Positions 50,648-58,503 are shown, numbered from the stretch's first letter. The stretch is 64,000 bases of DNA from an uncultured Collinsella sp. (GCA_958415625.1 CATYZI010000006.1:1-64000); one strand, 5' to 3'. Program-made: numbers and translations. The notes: generated by a model not told the origin, from the sequence alone.

Positions 50648-51904
50648 ATGCAAGAGGCCAAAGATCTTGAATTCAAGGAATGCGTCACCAATTCGTTCCT
50701 TAAAACCGTCTCCGCTTATGCGAACAGCACGGGAGGACGCGTTCTATTTGGAATTAACGACGACGGAGAAACCGTTGGCCTCGATGACCCCAAGCAGACC
50801 TGCCTGGATATCGAAAACAAGATTAACGATTCGATCATCCCCCAGCCTGATTACTCCTTAAAAATCAACGAGCCCGATGCAACTGTAGAGCTTACGGTCT
50901 TTCCCGGCAGGTCGAAGCCTTACCTATACCGCTCGAAGGCATACAAGCGCAATGACACCGCGACCATACCAGTTGATACCCTAGGCCTTTCGCGTCTTGT
51001 ACTCGAGGGTCAAAACCTCTCCTTTGAACAGCTCCCGGCAAGCAAGCAAGATCTATCTTTCACCGTTTTAGAGAATCGCCTAAAAGCAAAGCTCTCACTT
51101 CAGTCATTCACAACCGATACTCTCAAAACCCTCGGCCTGCTCGATGAGACCGGAACCTACAACAACGCGGCAGAACTGCTCGCGGACGAGAACGATTTCC
51201 CCGGTATCGACATGGCGGTGTTTGGCAACACCATCAACCTCATTAAGCAGCGCAAAACTCTCGAACATGCATCGGTTTTAACGGAGATTGATGACGCTCT
51301 TGAACTGTTTGAAACTCAGTACTGTTACGAAGAGATCAAGGGAATGGAGCGGGTCCGCAAGGAGCTCATTCCGCTCGAAGCATTCCGCGAGGCCATTACC
51401 AATGCAATCGTTCACAGGACTTGGGATGTACCCGCGCACATTCGCATCTCGATGTTCGACGACCGCGCGGAAGTTGCCTCGCCCGGCGGCTTGCCAGCAA
51501 GCATGACTGTCGATGAATACCTGTCCGACATGCTGTCCCTTAGACGCAATCGTATTCTTGCCGAAGTCTTTTTGCGCCTAGGCCTTATCGAGGCATTCGG
51601 AACGGGTATTATGCGAATTCGAGACACCTATAAAGACAGCATCAAAAAGCCTCGTTTTCAAGTATCGGATAACGCCATTGTGGTCACGCTTCCCCTACTC
51701 ATGGATAACCCCGGGCTCGAAGGCGACGAACTTACCGTATTCGGACTGCTGAGTGGAGTACACCCTCAATCGACAAGCGAGCTTGCGGCCAAAGTTACCT
51801 TTAGCCGCTCGAAGCTGCTTCGCATCCTCAAAAAACTCGTTGAGACAGGCCTGGCGACAGTTGAAGGCACCGGCAGAGGACAGAAGTATCGTCTGCAGCG
51901 TTAG
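50648..51904 (+). CDS. AlbA_2 (Schlafen-like) domain transcriptional regulator with GHKL ATPase-like domain
   Basis: A 418-aa protein. Residues 1-110 form an AlbA_2/divergent AAA-4 domain (LEFKECVTNSFLKTVSAYANSTGGRVLFGINDDG); residues about 240-345 an HATPase_c_4 module (EAFREAITNAIVHRTW, EVASPGGLP, GTGIMRIR); the last 60 residues a winged helix (STSELAAKVTFSRSKLLRILKKL). Such proteins are thought to be regulators, sometimes linked to toxins or phage response; exact role unknown. Dense half-sites upstream point to autoregulation. Its stop codon abuts that of the convergent DeoR gene. The upstream region is A+T-rich. Confidence 0.85.
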   Translation: MQEAKDLEFKECVTNSFLKTVSAYANSTGGRVLFGINDDGETVGLDDPKQTCLDIENKINDSIIPQPDYSLKINEPDATVELTVFPGRSKPYLYRSKAYKRNDTATIPVDTLGLSRLVLEGQNLSFEQLPASKQDLSFTVLENRLKAKLSLQSFTTDTLKTLGLLDETGTYNNAAELLADENDFPGIDMAVFGNTINLIKQRKTLEHASVLTEIDDALELFETQYCYEEIKGMERVRKELIPLEAFREAITNAIVHRTWDVPAHIRISMFDDRAEVASPGGLPASMTVDEYLSDMLSLRRNRILAEVFLRLGLIEAFGTGIMRIRDTYKDSIKKPRFQVSDNAIVVTLPLLMDNPGLEGDELTVFGLLSGVHPQSTSELAAKVTFSRSKLLRILKKLVETGLATVEGTGRGQKYRLQR

Positions 51905-52669
51905 CTAGCAGATGACCTGCGTGTGCTCCTCGATGGCGGCGCGGTCTTCTGCCGAGATGCTCGGCTCGCATACTACAGCGTCCAGGTTGTCCAGACGGCA
52001 GAAGGTGTAGAAGTCGCGCTTGCCGATCTTGCTGGAATCGGCGATGAGGTAGCGCGAATCGGCCTTGCTAAAGGCGAGCTGCTGGATGCGGCCCTCGTCC
52101 ATGTTGGACGTGGACACGTCGCCGTCCAGAATGCCGTTGGCGCCGATAAAGGCCGCGTCAATCCCCAGCGCGCGCAGGGTGTCCTCGGCCGTGGGGCCCA
52201 CAAAAGCAGCGGTACGGCGACGGTACATGCCGCCCACGAGACACAGATCGCAGTCCTCGCGCTCCTCGAGCAGGTTAAAAACCGAAAGCGAGTTGGTCAC
52301 AATGCGCAGGCGGCACGCCGGCAGCATCGAGGCCATCTGCTCCACCGTAGTGCCCGTGCCCAAAAAGATGGTCGAGCCTTCCTCGATAAGCTCCACAGCG
52401 CGGCGCGCAATCTGCAGCTTTTCCTCGGCATGCTTCGTGCGCTTTTCGCTGTGCGAATACTCATGGCGCAGCATAGCGTGCGGACGGCCCTGTGCACTGC
52501 GGGCGCCGCCGTGCACGCGCTCGATCTCGCCCAGGCTCGCAAGTTCTTCGAGGTCGCGGCGGATCGTCATATCCGAGACGCCCAGCGCATCCGAAATCTC
52601 CTTGACCGAGACCGTGCCCTGCTCTTCGAGCAGTTGACGAACCTTATCCTGTCGCTCTGCCTTAATCAC
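51905..52669 (-). CDS. DeoR-family regulator, LacR-like
   Basis: A 254-aa repressor of the type that controls lactose/tagatose genes in Gram-positives. Helix-turn-helix at residues 5-57 (RQDKVRQLLEEQGTVSVKEI, SDMTIRRDLEEL, IERVHGGARS), DeoRC sensor with FLGTGTTVEQM and VGGMYRRRTAAFVGP. A TTCAAACA-GTAAC-GAACAAA site upstream matches sites at lacA and lacF, so these may be its targets; the link is inferred. Start ATG lacks a strong ribosome site. Confidence 0.87.
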   Translation of the reverse strand: MIKAERQDKVRQLLEEQGTVSVKEISDALGVSDMTIRRDLEELASLGEIERVHGGARSAQGRPHAMLRHEYSHSEKRTKHAEEKLQIARRAVELIEEGSTIFLGTGTTVEQMASMLPACRLRIVTNSLSVFNLLEEREDCDLCLVGGMYRRRTAAFVGPTAEDTLRALGIDAAFIGANGILDGDVSTSNMDEGRIQQLAFSKADSRYLIADSSKIGKRDFYTFCRLDNLDAVVCEPSISAEDRAAIEEHTQVIC

Positions 52670-52701
52670 GATGAATCCTCGCCGTTCTTTGCGCGCATAT
52701 C

Positions 52702-52723
52702 ATTCAAACAGTAACGAACAAAT
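52702..52723. promoter_or_regulatory. LacR-type operator at its own gene
   Basis: TTCAAACAGTAACGAACAAA, with two GAACA-like units ten bases apart. The galM side of the same gap has CCGTTCGCGC at 52829-52838. Confidence 0.5.
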
Positions 52724-52875
52724 TGTATCAGACTCGTACGCGTCAAAAATGAACGCCCGCACAGCTCCAATCATCACTTTTTTGAGAAAAATACCCCCTG
52801 CTTTAGTGGGGTGTAGTGATAATCTCGCCCGTTCGCGCTACAGTTTGTCGGAAATACCTCGATGTTAGGAACTAA

Positions 52876-53928
52876 ATGATCACTTCCGAGCTTTTCGGCA
52901 CCGCGCCGTGCGGTACCCCCGTTCATCGTTACACCCTCAACGGGCCCGAGATCTGCGTTCGCATTATGGACTATGGCGCCACCGTGTTGGGCATCGACGT
53001 GCCCGACATCCCTGGCAACGTGCGCGATGTGGTGCTGGGCTTCGATAAGCTCGAGGATTACTTTGACAACCCCGCCTGCTTTGGCGCGACCATCGGCCCC
53101 GTGGCAAACCGCACCGCGGGCGCCACGATCACCATCGACGGCACGGACTGGCATATGCCCGCCAACGAGGGCTCCAACAACCTGCACAGCGATCTTGAGC
53201 ATGGTCTACACAAGCGCGTATGGGATGCTGAGCTCGACGAGGTCCACAATGCCGTGCGCATGACCACCTCGCTTGAGGATGGCGAGCTGGGCCTGCCCGG
53301 CAACCGCACCTTTACGGCCGTGTTTACCGTGACGCGCACCGGACGTTTCCGTATCGAGTATGGCTGCGAGAGCGACCGCGCCACCTACGTGTCCATGACC
53401 AACCACGCCTACTTTAACCTTGCCGGTCATAACGCCGGCATGGACTGCGAGCACTTCTTTGTTGCTAACGCTGCCCACTACCTGCCTATTAACGAGCAGA
53501 ACATCCCCACCGGCGAGATTGCTCCGGTCGAGGGCACGCCGTTTGACTTTCGCGAGCTGCGCCCCGTCGCTCCCGGCATGGAAGCCGACGACCCGCAGAT
53601 TAAGCAGGCACGTGGCTACGATCACTGCCTGTGCATCGATGACTATCAGTACGGCCGTAACCTGCGCCGCGCGATGCACATCGAGGAGATGTGGACCGGT
53701 CGCGAACTGGACTACTACACCACTGCCCCGGGCGTGCAGCTCTACACCGGCAACTGGCTGGGCGACGAGCATGCCAAGGACGACGCCAACTATGGCTGGG
53801 GCGCCGGCTTTGCCCTCGAGGCCGAGATGTACCCCGACACGCCGCATCAGCCGCTGTTCCCGCAGGGCATTGTGGGCCCTGGTCACCCCTATAGCAATGT
53901 GATCGAGTACCACTTTATGAGGCACTAA
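52876..53928 (+). CDS. galM: Aldose 1-epimerase (galactose mutarotase)
   Basis: Interconverts alpha- and beta-galactose before galactokinase. The 350-aa protein has the GalM motifs: NRTAGATITIDG near residue 77, NNLHSDLEHGLHKRVW, the catalytic His in MTNHAYFNLAGH near 180, RGYDHCLCID with the second His, GVQLYTGNWLG and, near the C-terminus, the base Glu in GFALEAEMYPDTPH. Start ATG has TAGGA upstream. It is transcribed alone, divergent from the LacR-like gene. Confidence 0.94.
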   Translation: MITSELFGTAPCGTPVHRYTLNGPEICVRIMDYGATVLGIDVPDIPGNVRDVVLGFDKLEDYFDNPACFGATIGPVANRTAGATITIDGTDWHMPANEGSNNLHSDLEHGLHKRVWDAELDEVHNAVRMTTSLEDGELGLPGNRTFTAVFTVTRTGRFRIEYGCESDRATYVSMTNHAYFNLAGHNAGMDCEHFFVANAAHYLPINEQNIPTGEIAPVEGTPFDFRELRPVAPGMEADDPQIKQARGYDHCLCIDDYQYGRNLRRAMHIEEMWTGRELDYYTTAPGVQLYTGNWLGDEHAKDDANYGWGAGFALEAEMYPDTPHQPLFPQGIVGPGHPYSNVIEYHFMRH

Positions 53929-53955
53929 GCCCACAACGCGACATATCGCACAGCA

Positions 53956-53991
53956 ACGCCCGCCGGCACCACCGCCGACGGGCGCTTTTTC
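53956..53991 (+). terminator. galM terminator
   Basis: GCCCG-CGGC / GCCG-CGGGC stem followed by five T. Confidence 0.85.
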
Positions 53992-54034
53992 ATCTTTTGG
54001 GCTCATTTTCGCTGTGACTGTATGGGTAACATAT

Positions 54035-54189
54035 CAAAACTATGTCTATTTACTACGTTTAGCCCGGGATGCTCGACCATGCACCAGTTTTTGTTTAATT
54101 CGCGAGCCGTCTACCTGCGGTTTTGTTTTTCTCAAATTCGACATGCTCGGCGATAGCCGATCGAACGTAGTAAATGAGCATAGTTTTTG
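54035..54189. repeat. 155-bp palindrome (family A), copy 2
   Basis: Arms CAAAACTATG..TTTACTACGTT at 54035-54059 and 54164-54189, centre CTACCTGCGGTTTTG at 54111-54125, inner ATGCTCG / CATGCTCGG as in family B. It fills most of the gap 53929-54253. Confidence 0.75.
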
Positions 54190-54224
54190 ACAGGCGGCAT
54201 CGCACGCGTCCCTCGCAAGGGCAA

Positions 54225-54258
54225 AATGATCCGTTTTCCTCCGTCCCCAAGGATCAGT
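54225..54258 (-). repeat. GGGGACGGAGG-core hairpin at the EIIB stop codon
   Basis: Near copy of 30726-30760 in inverted orientation: arms AATGATCC / GGATCAGTT; the EIIB stop lies in one arm. In both copies the element sits in the sense direction of the gene it ends. Confidence 0.75.
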
Positions 54259-54736
54259 TGAACAGATTGCCGATGGGATCGGGGGCGGAACTGGGGAGGT
54301 AGCGGATTTCTAGCTCTATGCCGAGCTCTTGCAGCTCTTTGAAGGCAGCGACGTCTGCGTCGTCTACGGCAACTGCGGGCGTTACGGAGCGCTTGCCCTC
54401 CCCTAGCCGCATGTGACCTATGCTGATCTTGGTAATGGGCACACCGCCCTTAACCAGCGCGAGTGCATCGGTGGGTGAGGCCACCATGATCAGAATCCAT
54501 TGACGCGGCGTTGCGGTATGAATGCTGTCAATGGTCCTTTGCACCGAGAAAAACCGTGTCCAAACGCCTTCTGGCGCCGCCACCCTCATGGGTGCCCATT
54601 GGCGCGAATCCGCCGCGATCTCGTCGTTGACGATTAGGACAAGGTTGGAACCCACGGCTTCGTTCCACAGCTCAACGTCTTGCCCATAAATGAAACGGTC
54701 GTCGATGCGTGTGAGAAGAATCTTGGGTTGAGCCAT
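54254..54736 (-). CDS. PTS mannose/sorbose-family EIIB component with altered active site
   Basis: A 160-aa cytoplasmic EIIB protein of the mannose-sorbose-GalNAc family. Family members carry the phospho-His in RxDDRxxHGQ; here the motif is TRIDDRFIYGQD, with Tyr (TAT) at that place, one base from His (CAT). The rest looks normal (VLIVNDEIAADSRQ, KGGVPITKISIGHM). Either it is inactive in phosphotransfer and acts as a regulator, or this strain carries a point mutation. It is separated from the EIIC/EIID genes by 7 kb. Start ATG has GGGG upstream. Confidence 0.85.
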   Translation of the reverse strand: MAQPKILLTRIDDRFIYGQDVELWNEAVGSNLVLIVNDEIAADSRQWAPMRVAAPEGVWTRFFSVQRTIDSIHTATPRQWILIMVASPTDALALVKGGVPITKISIGHMRLGEGKRSVTPAVAVDDADVAAFKELQELGIELEIRYLPSSAPDPIGNLFN

Positions 54737-54825
54737 GGCAGCCCCATTCTGTTTGAGACCCGTAAGAGCAAGACATCACGCCTCCCATATTAGTGCATTT
54801 AAAGTGAGAAAAGCCGTCAGAACAC

Positions 54826-54854
54826 TTGCGCGGATTTGCGATGTCCCGTATCAT
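54826..54854 (+). promoter_or_regulatory. tRNA-Thr promoter
   Basis: TTGCGC and TATCAT with a 17-base spacer, about 40 bases before the tRNA. Confidence 0.4.
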
Positions 54855-54893
54855 AGACAGCCGTTGACGCCTCAGTTGCGTCACCACATGGCC

Positions 54894-54969
54894 GCCAGCG
54901 TAGCTCAGTTGGTAGAGCACCGCTCTCGTAAAGCGGGGGTCACCGGTTCGAGCCCGGTCGCTGGCTCCA
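54894..54969 (+). tRNA. tRNA-Thr (anticodon CGT)
   Basis: Full cloverleaf: acceptor GCCAGCG / CGCTGGC, D-arm GCTC-AGTTGGTA-GAGC, anticodon arm CCGCT-CTCGTAA-AGCGG with CGT reading ACG, T-arm ACCGG-TTCGAGC-CCGGT, discriminator T and encoded CCA. The only RNA gene of a known class in the window. Confidence 0.96.
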
Positions 54970-54980
54970 TTGCACAAGAT

Positions 54981-55004
54981 AGCCGCCTTCGGGCGGCTTT
55001 TTTG
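54981..55004 (+). terminator. tRNA-Thr terminator
   Basis: AGCCGCC-TTC-GGGCGGCT stem followed by a T run. Confidence 0.9.
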
Positions 55005-55070
55005 TTGCCGATTTCGGACGCACATCCGCCAATCCAAGCACAACGCCGCCGGCAACTCCCCTACTCAACA

Positions 55071-55123
55071 AAAGGCCCCGCCAACCGCGGCCTCCCAAAC
55101 GGGAAACTGCGGTCAGCGGGGCT
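55071..55123 (-). terminator. Terminator of the YhcH gene
   Basis: Long stem with AGCCCCGC / GCGGGGCC base and an inner ACCGC / GCGGT; on the minus strand TTTTGTTG follows. Confidence 0.75.
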
Positions 55124-55182
55124 CAAGCGCGCTCTCCCAAGGGATAACGCTCGCAACACGAACAGCTCAGCCGAGCAGTTCG

Positions 55183-55656
55183 CTACTCCTCCCAGTAAGC
55201 ATCTGCAAGCAGCTTAAAGCAAATCTTCTTGACCGGCTGCGCGCCATCGCCCGGGAACTCGAGCGTGGGCATGTGAGGCTCGCCGGCAACGAATAGCGCA
55301 AACTTGTCGTCGGCAAGATCGCCGGCGATCGAGGCATCGGAATCGACCAGATCGTAGTCGTCCTTCTCGTCAAACTCCTGAACCAGCGTCAGGCTGCCCG
55401 TGGCAACCTTAAAGGCCTCGCGACCCTCAACATCAATCTGTAGGTCGTGATAGCGCTGATGTGTCTCATAGTGAGCCTCGGTCTCGGGACGCGTCGTGGG
55501 AGCCATGACGTTCGCAAAGACCTTGTCGCCCAGAATCGGATGGCTGCCGACCTCGAGCTCCGCCGGGTCGTTCTCCTCGAGCCAGTCGATCAGCACGTCG
55601 AGGCCCTTGAGCATTCCGCGGTACTCCTCGATATCGCCCAGTGCACCGTAAATCAT
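55183..55656 (-). CDS. YhcH/YjgK/YiaL family protein
   Basis: A 157-aa cupin-like protein of the family often encoded with sialic acid and amino-sugar genes and proposed to act as a sugar anomerase or isomerase. Motifs: HYETHQRYHDLQIDVEGRE (metal-binding His set), FALFVAGEPHMPTL and the C-terminal KKICFKLLAD. Start ATG has GAGGGG upstream. Its place beside agaA and agaS genes suggests help in GalNAc or related sugar use; the substrate is inferred only. Confidence 0.85.
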   Translation of the reverse strand: MIYGALGDIEEYRGMLKGLDVLIDWLEENDPAELEVGSHPILGDKVFANVMAPTTRPETEAHYETHQRYHDLQIDVEGREAFKVATGSLTLVQEFDEKDDYDLVDSDASIAGDLADDKFALFVAGEPHMPTLEFPGDGAQPVKKICFKLLADAYWEE

Positions 55657-55688
55657 CTAAATCCCCTCTCGGATCGTTTCCTTGGCGG

Positions 55689-55820
55689 CTACTCGGCAAA
55701 CGCACTACCAAAGCTGTTGCCGCCCACATACGTCTCGACCAGGGTAAGGTCGGGACTGAACACGACAAAGTCGGCGTCGCGCCCCAGCATAATGTTACTG
55801 CACTTGTCGTCGACATGAGC
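55689..55820 (-). pseudogene. Remnant of an agaA/nagA deacetylase gene (3' end only)
   Basis: The minus strand encodes about 43 residues that match the C-terminus of the intact deacetylase at 58548: DKCSNIMLGRDADFVVF, then LTLVETYVGGNSFGSAFAE and a stop. Nothing upstream of it is homologous; an in-frame stop follows within a few codons. It lies between the YhcH gene and the second lacC, so a whole deacetylase gene once stood here or its end was carried in with the kinase. Confidence 0.85.
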
Positions 55821-55853
55821 TAGCAAGCGATGCCGGGGCCGACGCCCAAACTC

Positions 55854-56789
55854 CTACAGCTCGGTCACGACAACGCCGTTGTAGACCTCGTCCCAACGAT
55901 CCATGACCAGATGGCCGGTCATGGGATCCATGGCGTTGAGCTTGCCGCAGGTGTTGGCGGTACGCAGCACCGTCTCGTCGTCGGCGCCGGCAGCAATCGC
56001 ATGTGCGAAGCCGGCAATGGTCGAATCGCCAGAGCCCGTAGCGTTAACGGCGGGGATATCGGGGGTCTTGGCGCGGAACGCGCGGCCGTTATGGAAGCCA
56101 ACGGAGCCGGCAGCGCCCATGGACACGACGACCCAGGGGATATCGGAGAAGCGGGCATCAGAGGCGAGCGCGGCGCGGAGCTCTTCCACATCGTCGGCGG
56201 TAAAGCTCGTGCCCAGAAGGCCGTTGATCTCGGTCAGGTTAGGCTTAACCAGCTCGGGCTTGACCTCAGACTTAAGGGCTGCCTCGAGCGAAGCACCCGA
56301 GGTATCGAGTAGCACCTTGGCGCCGGCGTTCTCGGCAATGCCCGTGATCTTGGCGTAGTAGTCCGCCTCGACACCACGGGGCAGCGAACCCGAGATGGTG
56401 ACGACGTCGGCCTTGCCCGCAAGCTCGGTAAACTTGGCGGTAAAGGCATCGAGCTCTTCGGGGGCAATCGTCGGGCCGCTCTCGAGCAGCTCGGTCTGGT
56501 TGCCGGCGTGAAGGATGTTGAGGCAAATACGAGTCTCGCCCTTGATGGGTACAAAATCATTCTTAATGCCGTTGGCGTCCATGAGCTCGGCCATGTAGGC
56601 GCCCATGTGGCCGCCGAGCAGACCGGTTGCCACAACGTCGTCGCCCAGCTGGCCCAGCACACGGGCCACGTTGAGGCCCTTGCCGCCGGCGGTCTTTTCG
56701 GGCGTCACGCGGTTGACGTCGTCGATAATGAGCTCATCGAGCTGATAGCGCGTATCGACAGACGGGTTCATCGTAACGGTGAGGATCAT
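55854..56789 (-). CDS. lacC: Tagatose-6-phosphate kinase (PfkB family), copy 2
   Basis: A 311-aa paralogue of the product of 30970-31905, same length and nearly 90% identical by eye, including MILTVTMNPSVDTRYQLDEL, GGKGLNVARVL and NATGSGDSTIAGFAHAI. In this locus it would phosphorylate tagatose-6-phosphate formed by AgaS from galactosamine-6-phosphate. The duplication looks fairly recent. Start ATG has AAGGAGC upstream. Confidence 0.87.
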   Translation of the reverse strand: MILTVTMNPSVDTRYQLDELIIDDVNRVTPEKTAGGKGLNVARVLGQLGDDVVATGLLGGHMGAYMAELMDANGIKNDFVPIKGETRICLNILHAGNQTELLESGPTIAPEELDAFTAKFTELAGKADVVTISGSLPRGVEADYYAKITGIAENAGAKVLLDTSGASLEAALKSEVKPELVKPNLTEINGLLGTSFTADDVEELRAALASDARFSDIPWVVVSMGAAGSVGFHNGRAFRAKTPDIPAVNATGSGDSTIAGFAHAIAAGADDETVLRTANTCGKLNAMDPMTGHLVMDRWDEVYNGVVVTEL

Positions 56790-56848
56790 TTTTAGCTCCT
56801 TATCTCGCAGGCTCCTTGTGCCTCGCGATACGAGTCGACAAAACGGAA

Positions 56849-57730
56849 TTACAGAATCTCAATCGTGAACGAGCGAACGACGGTCTCCTTGGGCTTGGCA
56901 ACAAGGCAGCCACGCTTATGCTCAAGCACGTCGTCCTCATCGGAACAGGTCGAAAGGCCGCCCCAGGGCTCAACTGCCACAAAATCGCCCTCAGGCTTAC
57001 TCCACACAATGAGATACGGGAAACCCTCAAAGCTCAAGCGAACGCCCTTGTCCTCGCCCTTCTTTGAAAGCGTGACCTGACGGCTCTCGAGCACGTCAAA
57101 GATGGTCTCCGCAAAATCGAAGAGCTCATGCGACAGAGGCAGCGTCTTTCCCACCATGGGGTTCTTGGAGCGGTTAGCTACATCAATCAATCCGGTCGAG
57201 GGTACGGCGGTGCAAAGCTCCGCAGCCTCGTCTTTCTCGAAGCGCAACTCGTAGTCCGTATAGGCCTCGCCCTCATCGAGCGGGCACCTAAAGCCGGGGT
57301 GCCCACCGATAAAGAACGGCATGTCCTCGGTGCCCTCGTTGGTAACCTCATAGGAGACACGCACGGCGGCGTCCTCGAGCGTATAGCGGGCGACAAGTTT
57401 AAACGGATACGGATAATCGCTCAGCAGCGCGGCGTTATCCTCCGAAGCCAGGCACATCGCCAACTCGTTCTCGCCTTGGCTCAGCAGCTTCCACTCCTGC
57501 TTGCGCGCAAACCCGTGACGGGCGAGCTTCACATGATGCCCGGCAAACGTCATGGCGCTGTTGTCGCGCAAGCCTCCGCAAATCGGGAAGCAAATCGGTG
57601 CCTGGCCGGACCACACGGCGGGATCGCCCTGCCACAGATACTCGCGACCTCCAGCCTCGATCGAGGTAAACGAACCGCCAGCCGTGGAAACCTTAATAGA
57701 AATCGAATCGTTGGAGAGAGCGTATTCCAT
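56849..57730 (-). CDS. Aldose 1-epimerase family protein (LacX/YeaD-like)
   Basis: A 293-aa protein of the aldose-epimerase fold, distinct from GalM. It has QAPICFPICGGLRDN near residue 45, ARHGFARKQEW with the first His, FFIGGHPGFRCPL with the catalytic His, and VAVEPWGGLST with the Glu. The form without the NRTAG motif resembles LacX and hexose-6-phosphate mutarotases. It probably acts on a phosphorylated or free galactose derivative. Start MEYALSND has AAAGGA upstream; the longer frame overlaps the divergent flavodoxin gene. Confidence 0.83.
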   Translation of the reverse strand: MEYALSNDSISIKVSTAGGSFTSIEAGGREYLWQGDPAVWSGQAPICFPICGGLRDNSAMTFAGHHVKLARHGFARKQEWKLLSQGENELAMCLASEDNAALLSDYPYPFKLVARYTLEDAAVRVSYEVTNEGTEDMPFFIGGHPGFRCPLDEGEAYTDYELRFEKDEAAELCTAVPSTGLIDVANRSKNPMVGKTLPLSHELFDFAETIFDVLESRQVTLSKKGEDKGVRLSFEGFPYLIVWSKPEGDFVAVEPWGGLSTCSDEDDVLEHKRGCLVAKPKETVVRSFTIEIL

Positions 57731-57887
57731 TGCCCATCCTTTCGAAATACTGCTTTTTTGCTCGCAAGTACCCGTCTCGGCCCTGGCCAAAGGACAAACC
57801 CGCACGTTCATCGATGCGTCCGGTATCCCAGCCATGCAACGGGGTACCATACAGACATTGATGCAATTACAGCTGAAAGGCCTTCTT

Positions 57888-58472
57888 ATGCGAACCATCA
57901 TCCTCTACGCCTCGCGCCATCACGGCAATACGAAAAAGCTCGTGGACGCCATCGTCGAGGCGCACCCCGAGATCGATACCCTCGACGTCAAGGCGCTCGG
58001 TAAAAATGAGTACCCCGACCTGCACGAATATCATCTAATCGGTGTCGCCACGGGCATCTATTACTCCGAAATCGACAAGGACATGGCACGCGTGCTCACT
58101 AACGTGCTGCAGCCGCAGGACAAGGTGTTTGGCCTTATGACCTACGGTGGCAAAAACAAGTGGTACGGCAAGGATATCGATGGTATCTGCCGCATGAGGC
58201 AGGCAATCTTTATGGGTGTCTACGGCTGCCCCGGCTTTGATACGTGGGGGCCGTTCAAATTCACCGGCGGTGTCCAAAAGGGACACCCGACCGCTGAGGA
58301 AATTAAGGGCGCCGTCGACTTCTTCGACAAGATCGAAGACGAGTATGGCGACATCATCGTCGAAGAGTACGCCAAGCGCGAGAAGCGCCTAGCATACGAG
58401 AAGGAGCATCCTGCAGGAGGCCTGGTGGCCGGCGTTAAGCGCACGGCAAAGAAGATCGCTAACAAGCTGTAA
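57888..58472 (+). CDS. Flavodoxin-like protein
   Basis: A 194-aa flavoprotein; ASRHHGNTKKLVDAI at residues 8-22 is the FMN phosphate loop, followed by LIGVATGIYYSEIDKDM and FGLMTYGGKNKWYG. The family includes flavodoxins and menaquinone-dependent protoporphyrinogen oxidase-like proteins. It ends in a basic tail (AGGLVAGVKRTAKKIANKL). It is unrelated to the sugar genes and is transcribed against them. Start ATG has AAAGG upstream. It may deliver electrons to enzymes such as the flavodiiron protein, but nothing here proves it. Confidence 0.82.
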   Translation: MRTIILYASRHHGNTKKLVDAIVEAHPEIDTLDVKALGKNEYPDLHEYHLIGVATGIYYSEIDKDMARVLTNVLQPQDKVFGLMTYGGKNKWYGKDIDGICRMRQAIFMGVYGCPGFDTWGPFKFTGGVQKGHPTAEEIKGAVDFFDKIEDEYGDIIVEEYAKREKRLAYEKEHPAGGLVAGVKRTAKKIANKL

Positions 58473-58503
58473 CTGTGAAGGTGCTTTTGAGCGTTTAACC
58501 CAT

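Noticed and set aside
55689..55820. A short plus-strand gene overlapping this stretch
   Set aside because: The minus strand matches the deacetylase C-terminus, so the plus-strand frame is only its shadow.
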